Shown here: one piece after another, positions 22,911-33,470 of the stretch | Layout of the letters: each line of letters starts with the position of its first letter | How positions within the stretch are numbered: the stretch's first letter is position 1 | Notes under the pieces: generated by a model | Databases searched by the model: none | Seen by the model: only the letters and a program-made list of their open reading frames with translations | What the model was told of the DNA's origin: nothing | Made by a program: the position numbers and the translations under genes | Assembly (NCBI GenBank): GCA_019614645.1 | Contig: JABWDB010000007.1 | Coordinates: 10,057,501 to 10,121,500, forward strand | Length of the DNA: 64,000 nt | DNA from: Stratiolaelaps scimitus | Taxonomy: Eukaryota; Arthropoda; Arachnida; Mesostigmata; Laelapidae | Direction of reading: 5' to 3'

Positions 22911-24110
22911 CCCTCCCAGTCGCCAGCAGCGAAATGCCCTGGCCTTGGCCGCCAGAGACCTAGTGGGCCTGCTTGGTCTGGCATCAAGCTAACTAGGTGC
23001 TTGTCCGGCGTCTGCCTCGGCCACTTCTTTTCGGCCGCAGGCTCGGCCACCAGCAGCAGCAGACTGGCGGAGTGTGCTCAGGACTGTGGCAATGTTATCG
23101 CTCTGTGGCGCCCCTACCGGAACACACATAGACGCGGACAAAGACAGCCAGACAGACATGTATGCCTGCCTAAGCGGCCTGCGGCCTGATAGGACGCCGC
23201 GCGTACGCCGCGCCCGACGGCGACGACGACGACGACGATCCCATAATGCTGACAAGCACTCTCGACCAGTCGACCACCGCCGCAGCAGCAGCAGCAGCAA
23301 CCGGCGTCGCCGCCGCCGCCGACGACGCGGTTCCCCGAACGCGTCGTCCTGCTCCGGACGGCCTGAGCGGGCCTGCTTCGGAGAGCGGCTTCGGCGCCCT
23401 GGGTGCTGCCCGCCGTCCTGTTCCTCTAATGAAATACTTCCTGCTAATTCAAGAGAGTTGCTCCTGCTGGCCTCCGGAAAGACGGCGAGGGAAGGCTTTC
23501 CGTCAGTCATGAATGCGCGGGCGCCGCTCTGAATGAAAAAAACGCTGCTGCCACTGCTGTAGCCGCCGCCGCCGCCGAGTAAAAGCGAAACGCCAGGCGG
23601 CGGAAATGCAGTGAAGAAGGAATGGATTTTGGAAGAACAGCTACGCGTCGTGGCTGGCCGAGGCGAGGCTGGGCAGCGTCGGACAGCTTTGGGGGCCGCC
23701 GTTGGGGGCAGATCCTGAAACGGTGCTCTGTCAGAGCTATGGGCCCTTCGGACGCTTTGGACTCTATATCTCGAGTCTGCGCACAGCAGTCACTGCAGCC
23801 CCATAGGACTAGTACGGTGGATGAGGCGCATGACGAAACGCTCTCTGGCTTTTGTGTAATACGAAGGGAGGTTCATTAATTACGACTAATGTCCAAGGCG
23901 GGTGGTCCGATTAGGGAGGACGGCGCGGGTGGAAGCGGCCGAATCAGAGCTCGCGACCGTGATAGGTCGGATCGCACACAGCCCCCCCGCCCCCCCTAAT
24001 ACCGAGGGCACGTTTTGCCACGCTGTTTTTAAGATTCCCGGCACAAATCCTTCAGGCGCAGCGCGTTGCGTTCAGCTAACTGACAAACTGAATCAAGGCC
24101 TTTAAAAAAT
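22910..24110. other. GC-rich, triplet-repeat island
   Basis: This is one of the two most GC-rich blocks of the window. It carries (CGA)n at 23,216-23,238, (CAG)n at about 23,281-23,299, (GCC)n runs at about 23,303-23,322 and 23,560-23,576, and a C-run at about 23,983-23,996. A 173-codon minus-strand frame and a 152-codon plus-strand frame overlap over the same repeats and read them as poly-Arg or poly-Leu, which is the signature of repeats and not of a protein. Such islands in animals often hold promoters or 5' untranslated exons of developmental genes; that is inference. Confidence 0.45.
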
Positions 24111-25960
24111 TCGGTCAGTCAGTCAGTCAGCGTCGGTTCATAGAAGCGCAACGCGGAGCTATAATATAGAAGCTAACGAGATGTTCCGACATGTTGAGGA
24201 AGGCAGACAGACGGAACAGTCGCCATTGCGTCTGGATGAAGAATATGAGCAAGGAAACAGCTCGGTGATCGAGGTCTAAAAGTCATTTATCATTTTGTTG
24301 ATTTCAATATGTAAAGATATAACGGAAAAATGGCCATATGTATTCATCAAAATCATATCATTATTGTGCTGTCTGTTATTATTATAGTTGGCATTCCGCG
24401 TTTGTTTCTCTCTTCCATATGCTCATCCATTTGCCAGTAGAAATGTAAGTGTCATATATTACTAAATATTGTCCAAAGACCTTCATGGTTTCGTCATTCA
24501 GATCCGCAAACCTATGTTTCGCGTATTAGATTATAACGCTCCTTCATAATTCCTAGGTTACGGGCGTTGCACAGTGCCTGGTCACTGTGACGTACAATTC
24601 ACGCAACTCGTACGACGTTCGTCGAGCGAGGCGCGCATACGGTAGATCCACGCTACCTATTCACTAATAGCAAACTGTGCAGGTATTGGCTTGAGTTCGA
24701 TGCAGCAGCAGCAGCACCACCACCACCACCACCACTAACGCAGCACACAGACATAACGATATATGGCCCTACAATTGTTATTATTATCGTTGGGTAATTT
24801 GGCTTCGTGGAAGAACTCTAAAAAAGCAGCCGCAAAGCTATAGGAATGTTTATTTTTCCATTTCGGCTAAGCTATTCCTAAGTGGTTTCCAGCGTATGAA
24901 TCTGGTGGAGTAATTCATTCGCCAGCGACGTCGAAAACCTTTCAAGACGGGCATTTGCATTTGTCTGTAGGAAAGTGGAACAAAACACAGCAGCGCGACT
25001 TCTCTCAGCGGAAAGGAATGCCGAACCAGTATACGTTCCCGCCTTTCAACGATGGCAACGATGGGCCATCTTCACGGCGTTCAGGAATCTCGAATCATCT
25101 AAGGGCTGCTGATTGGATGACGCAGAAAACTTCTTCTACCTGACTGGCTACTCGTTTCCTCTGCAGGGTCTTGTCGAGGATCTCTTTTCTCGCAGAATCT
25201 TGATCGCCGGCGTGCGTAGTCTATTGACGAATCGCTGCGGAGGATAGTGCGGATAGCATGGGATGCATACCTTGACTCGGGCCTCTATTGTGTTCTCTAT
25301 GTGTAACATATACACATATATTCGGTATTCATTTTTGCCTTTCCGCTTAATGGATTTGTTATTGAAAATGCTTAGCGTGTCAGAACGACGCTCATGAAAC
25401 TTGCCCATGAGGATGCAGCAGCGAAAGGGTCAATCAAACTGCGCCCTATACGCCATTTGGCGATTTAGATGACTGGGCTAATCAAAGGCAACATTTTGAC
25501 TGGTTCCGATTTTAAAAAACAATTGTCTTGGTTTTCTTCGCGAACTGTTTTGGCGACTTTTTGAAACAGTAAACGTCAGAAAAAACCCTGTGACAATCGA
25601 TTAGACAATCATCGTATATAAGCCGAGTTTTTTGTCTCGATAGCTACTCGATGCAGCAATGCTTGGGATGAATCGTGGGATGATAACTTTCCTTCCCTTG
25701 AGATATTGTGTTCAAAAGTTGAAAGAATCCAGCGCAGTAAGCAAAAAGTTGATCCACCCTGTAATACTGATATAAGCAGATCTCCATGCCGAGATCCAGA
25801 CGTATCGAGCAGACATATCGTTCCAAGACAAAACATTTACTTATTTCACTCCGATGATTCGAACTGCATTTAAAACCGTCCACCACTGGGATGCTGTCAA
25901 AGATTAGTCGAAATGGTTTGAAACTTCTGTTTGCATCCGCATCGGGCAGACTAGTAACCA
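24111..25960. other. No gene; GTCA and CAG/CAC repeats
   Basis: (GTCA)4 lies at about 24,114-24,130. A mixed (CAG)4(CAC)7 run at 24,703-24,735 happens to be framed by ATG and TAA. A 7-bp hairpin CACAGTG/CACTGTG lies at 24,570-24,589. No coding signal was recognised. Confidence 0.4.
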
Positions 25961-26029
25961 AAACCTTGTGTCGTACACAAGTCTAAAAAATGGCGGGACA
26001 GTTCCACTCAGGCAGGAATGGTTGGAGAG

Positions 26030-26175
26030 CGGAGTGGCGCGGTTAGGAGCAGCGGTTGGTTTTAGCAGCCAGAGGCGTTTTGTCATCCACGCCAATCCTG
26101 CACTGGATCGGCCCACTTTCATAGAGATTGGAATGTCTCTGGTGGTGTCTGTGCGTTTGAAGAAATTTCCTCCTC
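26030..26175 (+). mobile_element. Dispersed repeat family 3, copy A (possibly tRNA-derived)
   Basis: Roughly 26,085-26,172 matches the reverse complement of 43,838-43,932, including GGCCCAC, GTGTC.GTGCGTTTGAAG and AAATTTC. Just upstream, GTGGCGCGGTTAGGAGC resembles a pol III A box, and GGCGT...ATCCACGCC could be a decayed T-arm, so a SINE origin is plausible. The segment is open in frame on both strands (80 and 91 codons), which is a by-product of composition. Confidence 0.6.
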
Positions 26176-26179
26176 TCAA

Positions 26180-26470
26180 AAAAAAACCAATGGTTGAAGA
26201 AATTGACTAAATGTAAAAGGAACGATCAGTATATATGGATGCGGTTTGCAACGAAACAACTGAACAAGCCACAGCTACTGCTTCTATTGAAGGTTAAAGG
26301 CTTATCGCTTGTCAAAACCATAAGAATCTGAATGGCTCGGTAGGTTAGTGGTGACCTTTTTTCTTACCTGATTGCCAGTATGTGCATGGCGTGGTATGCA
26401 TGTCAGTAGTGACGAATCTTCGGTGTGTCAGCCTAGGCGTCACATAGTTATTTTCGTCTGAAATCCTGAT
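26180..26470. other. Spacer with isolated A-box-like sequence
   Basis: TGGCTCGGTAGGTTAGTGG at about 26,334 resembles a pol III A box, but no B box follows at the expected distance, so no SINE is called here. Confidence 0.4.
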
Positions 26471-26476
26471 GTTGCT

Positions 26477-26568
26477 ACGCGTCGGACAATTTAAAGGTTT
26501 GACAGTAGACAGCCAACCGAGCTAGGGATGGAATGCTAACGCAGTCCTCTTTATAAATTGTCGAACGG
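26477..26568. repeat. Short element with ~20-bp terminal inverted repeats (MITE-like)
   Basis: The left arm GCGTCGGACAATTTAAAGG (about 26,479-26,497) matches the reverse complement of the right arm (about 26,545-26,566, CTTTATAAATTGTCGAACG) with a few indels. The whole unit spans about 90 bp. It has no coding capacity and I could not see a clear target-site duplication, so a miniature inverted-repeat transposon is only one explanation. Confidence 0.4.
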
Positions 26569-26849
26569 TCTGACACGCAGCGTGGCAGAGTGACAGGTTC
26601 GAAACTGGTCAGATCCAAACTGTTACTATTTAGGGAAGCGAAAGCAATTAAACGGACCTATTGAACACTGACATATAGACAATCTCGGAGATAATCTGTC
26701 ATCGATGGGGCCTAACAGTGAAAAAAATATGAGGGATTTGCGGTGTATACCATTTACGATATCCGCCCGTAGGAACGGGTGGTGGTCTGGCAGCGCTTGA
26801 AATTTTGTGGTAACTCTGCAGAGCTAGGACACGACAGTCTTGCAGTTAC

Positions 26850-26892
<43 letters not shown>

Positions 26893-28450
26893 ATGTACTT
26901 TTTTTTTATAAAAGCGAGGTTTATCTTACAGAGTATAGTTAGCAGATCGAGTGTAAAGTCAGCATCGTTAAGTTGCACGTGTTATGCTCAGTATCTCAGT
27001 ATCTTTCACAGACCCATAGAGCGTAATGATTATCCGAGAGCTGGTGATCGGTTCTTAACAAAATCATCACTTGGTGGATGGTCATCAATCGAAATATTCC
27101 AACAGGAAAACTACAGAAAATATTCTTTGTACGGCCCAGCATTCGTTTAGCATTTTAGCTCTTTAGTCCAGACGATTTGTCCACATGCTTTGAAATAGCA
27201 TCTTAATTTAGGCCAGCTCAACATCAAACTCTTGTATAGGCTTACCTACAATATATATTTTTATCCACAATGTCAAGAGCAACACGGTGCCATACAGGCA
27301 AAGATATCTGCATGAAAACACGAACGCTGTATTCAACGTCGACAGATAGAACGAACATGATGACGACTATATAACGACTATTGTGTCTCTTGTCACAAAA
27401 TATTTTTTGATGTCATCGCTCTGCTGATCATTAGTTATTACTCATCGCACTGTCTCCCTTGATTCTGACGATGCGGGAGTCGTGACGCCGGACACCAGAA
27501 GTCGAGCTGGAAACGAGCCCCTACAACGCAATCGACTAATCAGTGTCAGATTGGCCTTTGGCTTTCGCCAATGTGGCAGTTCGAGGGGTACTGCCTATGC
27601 GACCTTTGTCCTGTAGAAGAGACTTTATGGTGCGTTGGTAGTCCCCACGTATTGAACTCAAGAGCTTTGCTCAACTGAAATAGTGTACAGATTAAGAAGG
27701 GACCACTATATAAAAATATAGCTGTGTGATTAACTCTCTTAGTACAGTTCCCTTCAAACCTCGGCCGTAATGTCTGGGCTAACGGCGTTGTCAAAAACTT
27801 AATTCAATAAATAAGCACGTATTTCAAAGAGATGACCAGCGCATCTTGCGTACAGCGTGCAGTGCCGTTTCACACGTTAGCCAGTGCTTTGCCGGGGACC
27901 GTACAGCAACCTTCTGAAGTAGAGGAAAGAAAGCCTGCGATCCGCTATCTATTATATATACTCCGCATCGATGTAACAGCATTGTCCACGATCGGCAACA
28001 TAAAGCTTCAACGGATGAACCATTCTTCTCGGTCCCTTACAAAATTGAACGTGCAGAACAGTTATCCGAACAGACACTTCTTTTCACATCAACTTCGACT
28101 TGGTCGATAGCATATAACATTGGAAGTGCACGCTGATAAAGGTGATGATCTTGCAGGGGAACGCAACCGGCAAATGCATTCGGTATGTTGTAAGTATTAT
28201 TATCGCATTACAGGTATCAAGTGTATGGGTATTCTTATTATTATAACGCACTAAGAAGAACGACTTTATTCACAGCAAATGTCCACCTCGGGATCAACAC
28301 CATGATATTTTACTATGGTATATCCGTGGTGAAATTTGAATGTAGAGTTATCGTAAGACCCCATAACGACCATCATCTACACGAGGTCGTAGAAGGGATA
28401 CCTAGAGCTCATCGCTGGTAACACTGTGAACGTCACCCCAAATTAAGAGC
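26569..28450. other. No gene; (TA)n tract
   Basis: (TA)n at 26,856-26,885 is bounded by imperfect inverted flanks (AGTTACTATATGTATA left, ATACATGTATATGTACTTT right). The plus-strand frame crossing it (26,779-27,150) reads Ile-Tyr repeats and is not considered coding. Confidence 0.4.
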
Positions 28451-28950
28451 GGCCGTCGCGTTGATGTCGTCTGATCAGTGCCTGGGTTATCAGTGTTATT
28501 GCTGCCGCTGACGTTGTTGATGATCCATGATCACCAAAACACTCTGTCCCATTTCTGTGCGGACGATCGAAAACGATCCTTAGCTGGATGTACATCAAGC
28601 AAGTGTGCGTCATAGCACAGCAGATATATATATATATATATATATCAGGTACGTTGAGCTGAGATAATTGCACGATAACCAATTAAAAGCATATCTCACT
28701 CAAGTCTCGGTGACATGGACGGGACATGTTGATGAGTGAGAGCCTGACAGACTAGTTGTTGCAGTTGCCGGTCTGATTTTGCTGCTGCTGCAGCTGTGGG
28801 CAGCGATGTTGTTTGCCGTGTCCGACGCCCAGTCCCTGCTGCTCTCAAAAGGGAAGTAAATAACGATCACAATGAGCAGAGCATGAAGACTGCGCACTGC
28901 TTCGACTGATGCTTTGACGCCGGGACTAACTTCAACTGAAGACTGTCTTT
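28451..28950. other. Spacer with (TA)n and GCT triplets
   Basis: A (TA)n tract lies at 28,624-28,645 and (GCT)n at about 28,779-28,790. No gene recognised. Confidence 0.4.
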
Positions 28951-28951
28951 T

Positions 28952-29024
28952 CTCATCAGCCCGTGGCGAGAACCACTCCGAGCTCAGGTTGTTGCTGATG
29001 TGGTTCTCTGTACGCGCTGATGAG
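28952..29024 (+). ncRNA. 73-nt hairpin with 25-bp arms (candidate)
   Basis: Arms 28,952-28,976 and 29,000-29,024 pair over 25 positions: 21 Watson-Crick, one G-U (28,965 with 29,011 on the plus strand) and three mismatches, around a 23-nt loop. Both ends of the stem are perfect 9-bp blocks (CTCATCAGC/GCTGATGAG outside, GAGAACCAC/GTGGTTCTC inside). A match of this quality is well below one expected by chance in 64 kb by my estimate. The size suits a pre-miRNA or another small structured RNA. It may instead be a palindromic scar of a transposon. It lies inside an open frame (28,914-29,369) that lacks a supporting start codon. Confidence 0.35.
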
Positions 29025-30980
29025 CACCGAAAGGATCACCAAATTCTTCAAACGAATCGGGAGTCGCCGCCGATCATGGTCGTCAAAACATCGAAAGCCG
29101 CCAGTCGAAATTACCGGCGATATGCGGCGAAGTTGTATCTAAACTCTAAGACATGGCCTGTTCTATTTGTTCGTAATCGTTTTAGTGTACATGCTCGTGA
29201 ATGTAAAAGTGCGTATGAGAATTCAAGCATCGAGTCTTACTTAATCGAAATTGGCACACAAATATTTGCTTGGCGTGGCGAGATCAGAAGGAAAAAGAGA
29301 GTTGAAAAACACGGGAAAAAATGGGTAAAGTGTCAGATCCTATGGGATGATCAGCACCTACCACACTAGGCCTATTTTGTTTGTGTGTTCTGTCTCTTGA
29401 AGAACCTGAAGGGTGTGATGACCGACGGCCGGCGCGGCAAACACCTCACCCGCTGAAGTTGGATCATCATAGGCATGGTAATTAGTTCTCTTGCCGGCAG
29501 ATGTATTGTCCGAGTGGAACCGCTCGCCTGGTATAGGGCCTGATTACTGGGCTCGAATGAGTGTGCCGTTTGTCGCTGACGAAATCTGCACTGTGTGAGA
29601 CGGGGCAGGCAGCCACACTGGTTGAATACCTGAATATGGCTACTTATGAACGTTGCATTGCCGTGTTGTATGGCAAGTCAAACCTATTGGGGTCTACATC
29701 TCAAATAAAAAATGTTTGTAGAGGGATCTTCGAAACTGTCTTGACATGTCTCGGGTCCCTAGAAAGCTCGCTTGAGAAATCAATCTGTTTGTTTTTACAG
29801 TATGTTTAGGTTTAAATTAGGATACGGTTAAAGATTAGAGCAAATACGAGCCAATATCAATTGAGTGGCCTGTCACTCAATCGCGCTCCTCTGCATCGGA
29901 TATTTTTTTGCCCTATTCGATAACTACAAGATAGACTCATTGAAGCATCGAGTATTCGTGTAATTTAAGCTCTAACGTATCACAGTATAGCGTGCACGTC
30001 TATACGTGTCCTGAGCAGAACCATATTTAAAGACTTCCTCGATAAGCTAAACGCCAGTGCTTGTTGAAACCCTCTTCTGATTGCACGCTTTTCAGTTCGA
30101 GGATGTGATAAGTATCCTTCCTATAAGGCAAATCCAACGCTTCACTGTTCTTCACATTAAGTGAAGGGAACATCATCGACGACGTAACCGGCCAACGAGT
30201 ATACTGCATTGAAGCAAGGGTTATACAGATGGAATGGCGCGTTGCAGATGTCATCTTCTCCGTGCAAGCCATATACAGCACATTTTGATTCTATGGTTAC
30301 CTGGCTCAAGGGACGACAAAGTATAATAGTCACGTGGTCAAGTGAAGCAACGTCAAGTTGCATTGCGCACTCACACAACTTCCTAGACTTACGGCGAAAT
30401 AGGCTGCGTAAACGAAGGACCCCGTTGACGTGAACCTGCAGCGGAATCATTCAGCATTCGAACACACAGTGTCGCGCCATAAAATATAGCCCGATTAAAC
30501 CAGATTTCTGTTGATCTTGAGAACATCCTCCGTCTTCCGAGTTATCGCCTCGAGCGTGGGAACCCGCCATGTAAGGATGCGTCAGACCCACTTTCTCCCC
30601 AGACGATCACAACGCACAACAACGTGGATGGATGAATAAATGGAATGCCTCGCATATGTTCTATTTCGGCTGGATGCCGTCGGCATCATTGTGTAGCTTA
30701 ACGAGTGCATCTCACCAACAAAGCAACCCATCTTCATGTTATTCAGGCCGAGATGGCAAGCGTCCTGGTATGCTGCAGGGTCATACACACCAGTCGGCGG
30801 GAGAACAATGTTCGCTCTACTGGTGCCAGAGCAAGGTCGTGAAAGTTACGAGGTGGACGGCCTTGTTCACCGTTGATGCTCTCACGGACTTGTCGACCCG
30901 TTCGTTCTTGGAACACTGTGCTACTGGGCAGGATATTGACAATGACACTGTTTCTGAGTAAAAGAAACTGTGGCACATAC
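29025..30980. other. No gene recognised
   Basis: The plus-strand open frame 28,914-29,369 (151 codons, beginning with TTG, first ATG at 28,998) has a Lys/Arg-rich C-terminal half (for example GEIRRKKRVEKHGKKW) but no recognisable domain. An 8-bp hairpin ATTGAGTG/CACTCAAT lies at 29,860-29,881. Overlapping minus-strand frames at about 30.0-30.45 kb are motif-free. Confidence 0.3.
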
Positions 30981-31037
30981 GAGTTTTCTATGGGGATTCA
31001 GCACTTTACAACTACTATACTGTAAAATGTATTGGGA

Positions 31038-31040
<3 letters not shown>

Positions 31041-31069
<29 letters not shown>
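31041..31069. repeat. (TA)n microsatellite
   Basis: About 29 bp of uninterrupted TA in AT-rich surroundings. Confidence 0.95.
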
Positions 31070-31072
<3 letters not shown>

Positions 31073-31309
31073 TAACTACAAGGTATAGCATTTCCATATG
31101 ATGAGGTGCAGAGAACACGTGTACAAATAGAGGTTATTCAATTGTACTAATTGGTTTTTCTATTAAATACTAACAAAATTATTCGCATAACGAGGCATAG
31201 TGCTTAACAGAACACCTGTTGTATCCTATATCACTTCTATGGAGATACGACACGCGATATCTCTACGCATTGGCAGAAAACTTTCCGGGATGATTCATTA
31301 GCTTCAGTG

Positions 31310-31531
31310 CTATCCGCATCTATCAATATATCGAGACTTGGGTCGTCCTGTGTGGTACGCACTCTCCTTATACCTGTCTTCTGCAGAGGCATCCTTCATA
31401 AGAAATGACCCTGGCTGTATGTTCTGTAAATAATGGTTGTTATGCATTAGTTCATCTATAAAGCCTAAGCGTGGCACTTTCAACTTAAAAACCCATTTGC
31501 CTATAGGTTTCAAGCATAGCAAGGTATTCGT
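31310..31531 (-). mobile_element. Copia-like LTR-retrotransposon RT fragment
   Basis: The minus-strand translation reads LKPIGKWVFKLKVPRLGFID soon after a stop. Copia-type reverse transcriptases typically begin with a KPIG-x-KWVFK-x-K segment, a short variable part, then G-x-I-D-R-x-K. The match covers about 19 residues. One residue between G and K is missing and the following 'RYKARLVAKG' part is not preserved, so the rest of the domain is lost. The frame continues for about 50 codons with no further motif. It may be an old solo fragment; no LTRs were recognised nearby. A chance match cannot be excluded at this length. Confidence 0.45.
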
Positions 31532-33260
31532 CGTTCAGATGTTCTTTGATTACCATCGTTTGCCTCGCATGTTCCACCTATATATCATCTCCGACTCAGG
31601 AACTCAGAACGGTCTCGTACTCGATTGTCCTGCGTCAGACAGATCCGACGGGTTTACCTTGTGCTATAACCTTAAAATCCACGACCTTAAAATTGTCCTG
31701 CTTTTGGTATGGTCAAGCGGATATACTTCATCATATTGTATACGATTGTACTGTGAAGGGAGAACGAATACTATTTAGTAAATGAGTTAGCATCACATCG
31801 CTTGTATCCAATTAGTAACATGTATGTGTTCTGCAGCTATCAGAAGTAACCACAAACAGCTTGGTGTAACATGATTGCTTTGTCACCTGCCATTTGCTCG
31901 TCTGTGGTGGTAAGCCAGCCTTAACAGTCAGTCGTTGCTCTGGGACGCGCTTATTTTTGGCGACGCTAATGGCGTAAACGAGCCTTTATAGCCTAGCCTA
32001 TCTTCCCAGTGCCCCCTTCGGCAGAGCACCTCTATATACATATCGTATAAAATGAACATGATTCAGTCGAAACTTTTCAATTTGCCTCTCTCTCTCTTTC
32101 TCTCTCTCTCTATTCATGCATATTTCCGATGAAGTCGTTTCCTGTGTTCGGCGCCCGAACCAAGCAACTAAATGAAACTTGGGAGCACTCTTCCCAGCCA
32201 CGTGACGAGGCAGGGATTTGGCCATCGCATCATGCACTCGTAGACACCACACACACACACACAAGCACACCCATGAGAGTGCATCCAACGCAGCGTCGTT
32301 TAAGGCCGGTGTGGCACAAACTTCGTATACTGCTCAGGATGTTAGAGAGATTACGATGATATTAATATGGCGATGGTTATACGGCGGGGAACAGAACACC
32401 TGTAGAATAGCAGAAGCTCGAGCAGCAGGAGGATGAGGAGAAGGTGGACCGATAGCTAACAGCAGCAGCAGCAGTCGTAGTAGCCATATCAACAGGAAAA
32501 GAAGACTCTCCAAAGTGGGACGCCCAGGCAACGGGCCGCGTAGGCTACCATGGGAGAGAATATGTGCATTGGATGGCATCGTGGATGCGGCCAGCAGAGC
32601 CTGTCTCGGCTGTTCACCGGTTTTCACCAGGTCCCTCGCTCACTCGTCAGCCCCAGCTATAATACGTACATAGGTGTATCTGGGGTAGAGCAATTAAAAC
32701 TCTGCATTTACGATTTTCCGTCCTACGCTCAACGGTCCGTGCACGTTATAGTAACCCCCCCCCATATATATATATATATATACAGCGAATGCACACACGT
32801 TATAAACAACAGCTTCTCCTCACGTCGCCACACGTAAGTAGTTAACAGCCAAATATTGATCAAGTAGATAAATCGCTACGCAGCATCTGCTGGATGGCGG
32901 TGATGAGCGGATAATTTCGAAGAGCAAATAATATAATTTCAAACTGCAAACATTTTTATTAATTACCGCGAGCGTTTTCTGTTTGGTGGAGAACGCTGAC
33001 TCTTGTCCCCTAGACATTTTCTAAAATGCTACTAACACTAGATACAACATGTTTCTTAGATTTGTGGGTGACACGAGTGTTTTGGGACCACGATTACAAG
33101 AATCTCCTCTTTCAAATGATATTGAATGTCAAATAATGCAAATTTCACTTTTAGGGGTTCCGGAAGTGCTATCGCCGCAGCACCGTAAAGGAACTTTTCG
33201 AAAAGGATCAATGGAGACGCAAGACTTTCTGCTTCCTCGAATGGACACAGACAACCCTAA
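31532..33260. other. No gene; CT, CA, CAG and TA tracts
   Basis: A short direct repeat ACCTTAAAAT lies at about 31,669-31,692, (CT)n at about 32,086-32,112, (CA)n at about 32,249-32,262, (CAG)n at about 32,460-32,474, and a C-run followed by (TA)n at about 32,755-32,782. No coding signal was recognised. Confidence 0.4.
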
Positions 33261-33269
33261 CGGTTGATG

Positions 33270-33470
33270 TCTTTGGTTTACGGCGAGACATTTCTCGGCT
33301 CTTTTCCGTACGGCCTCTCAATACTACGGGAAATATCGGGAGGAATATCCACACCTGTATGAGAGTAAGGCCAGATTTGAACCTGCGTCCTGGAACATAA
33401 CCTACTATCGGTCTATTTATCCAATCTGTGTCTCCACGGACTGCGATGTTATCGTATCAGTCATCACGGA
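33270..33470 (-). mobile_element. tRNA-derived SINE, family 2, copy B
   Basis: On the minus strand, ATGTTCCAGGACGCAGGTTC runs into the B box GGTTCAAATCT (33,373-33,383). An A-box-like TGGAGACACAGATTGG lies upstream, and AGGTGTGGATATTCC...GGCCGTACGGA lies downstream. The same series of blocks in the same order is present at 18.85-18.99 kb on the other strand. Confidence 0.65.

Noticed and set aside
22989..23510. 173-codon minus-strand frame with poly-Arg and poly-Leu
   Set aside because: The homopolymers come from CGN and CAG triplet repeats; a 152-codon frame on the other strand covers the same DNA.
26330..26440. A-box-like TGGCTCGGTAGG suggesting another SINE
   Set aside because: No B box at the proper distance and no second copy in the window.
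29624..29660. Short similarity to 60,490-60,526 (CTGAA.ATGG..ACTTATGA)
   Set aside because: About 20 bases with mismatches and no extension on either side; not enough for a repeat call.
30400..30456. Resemblance to the 3' end of 18S rRNA (GTGAACCTGC followed by ATCATT)
   Set aside because: The match needs several gaps, covers about 40 bases, and no rRNA-like sequence lies upstream, so it is most likely chance.
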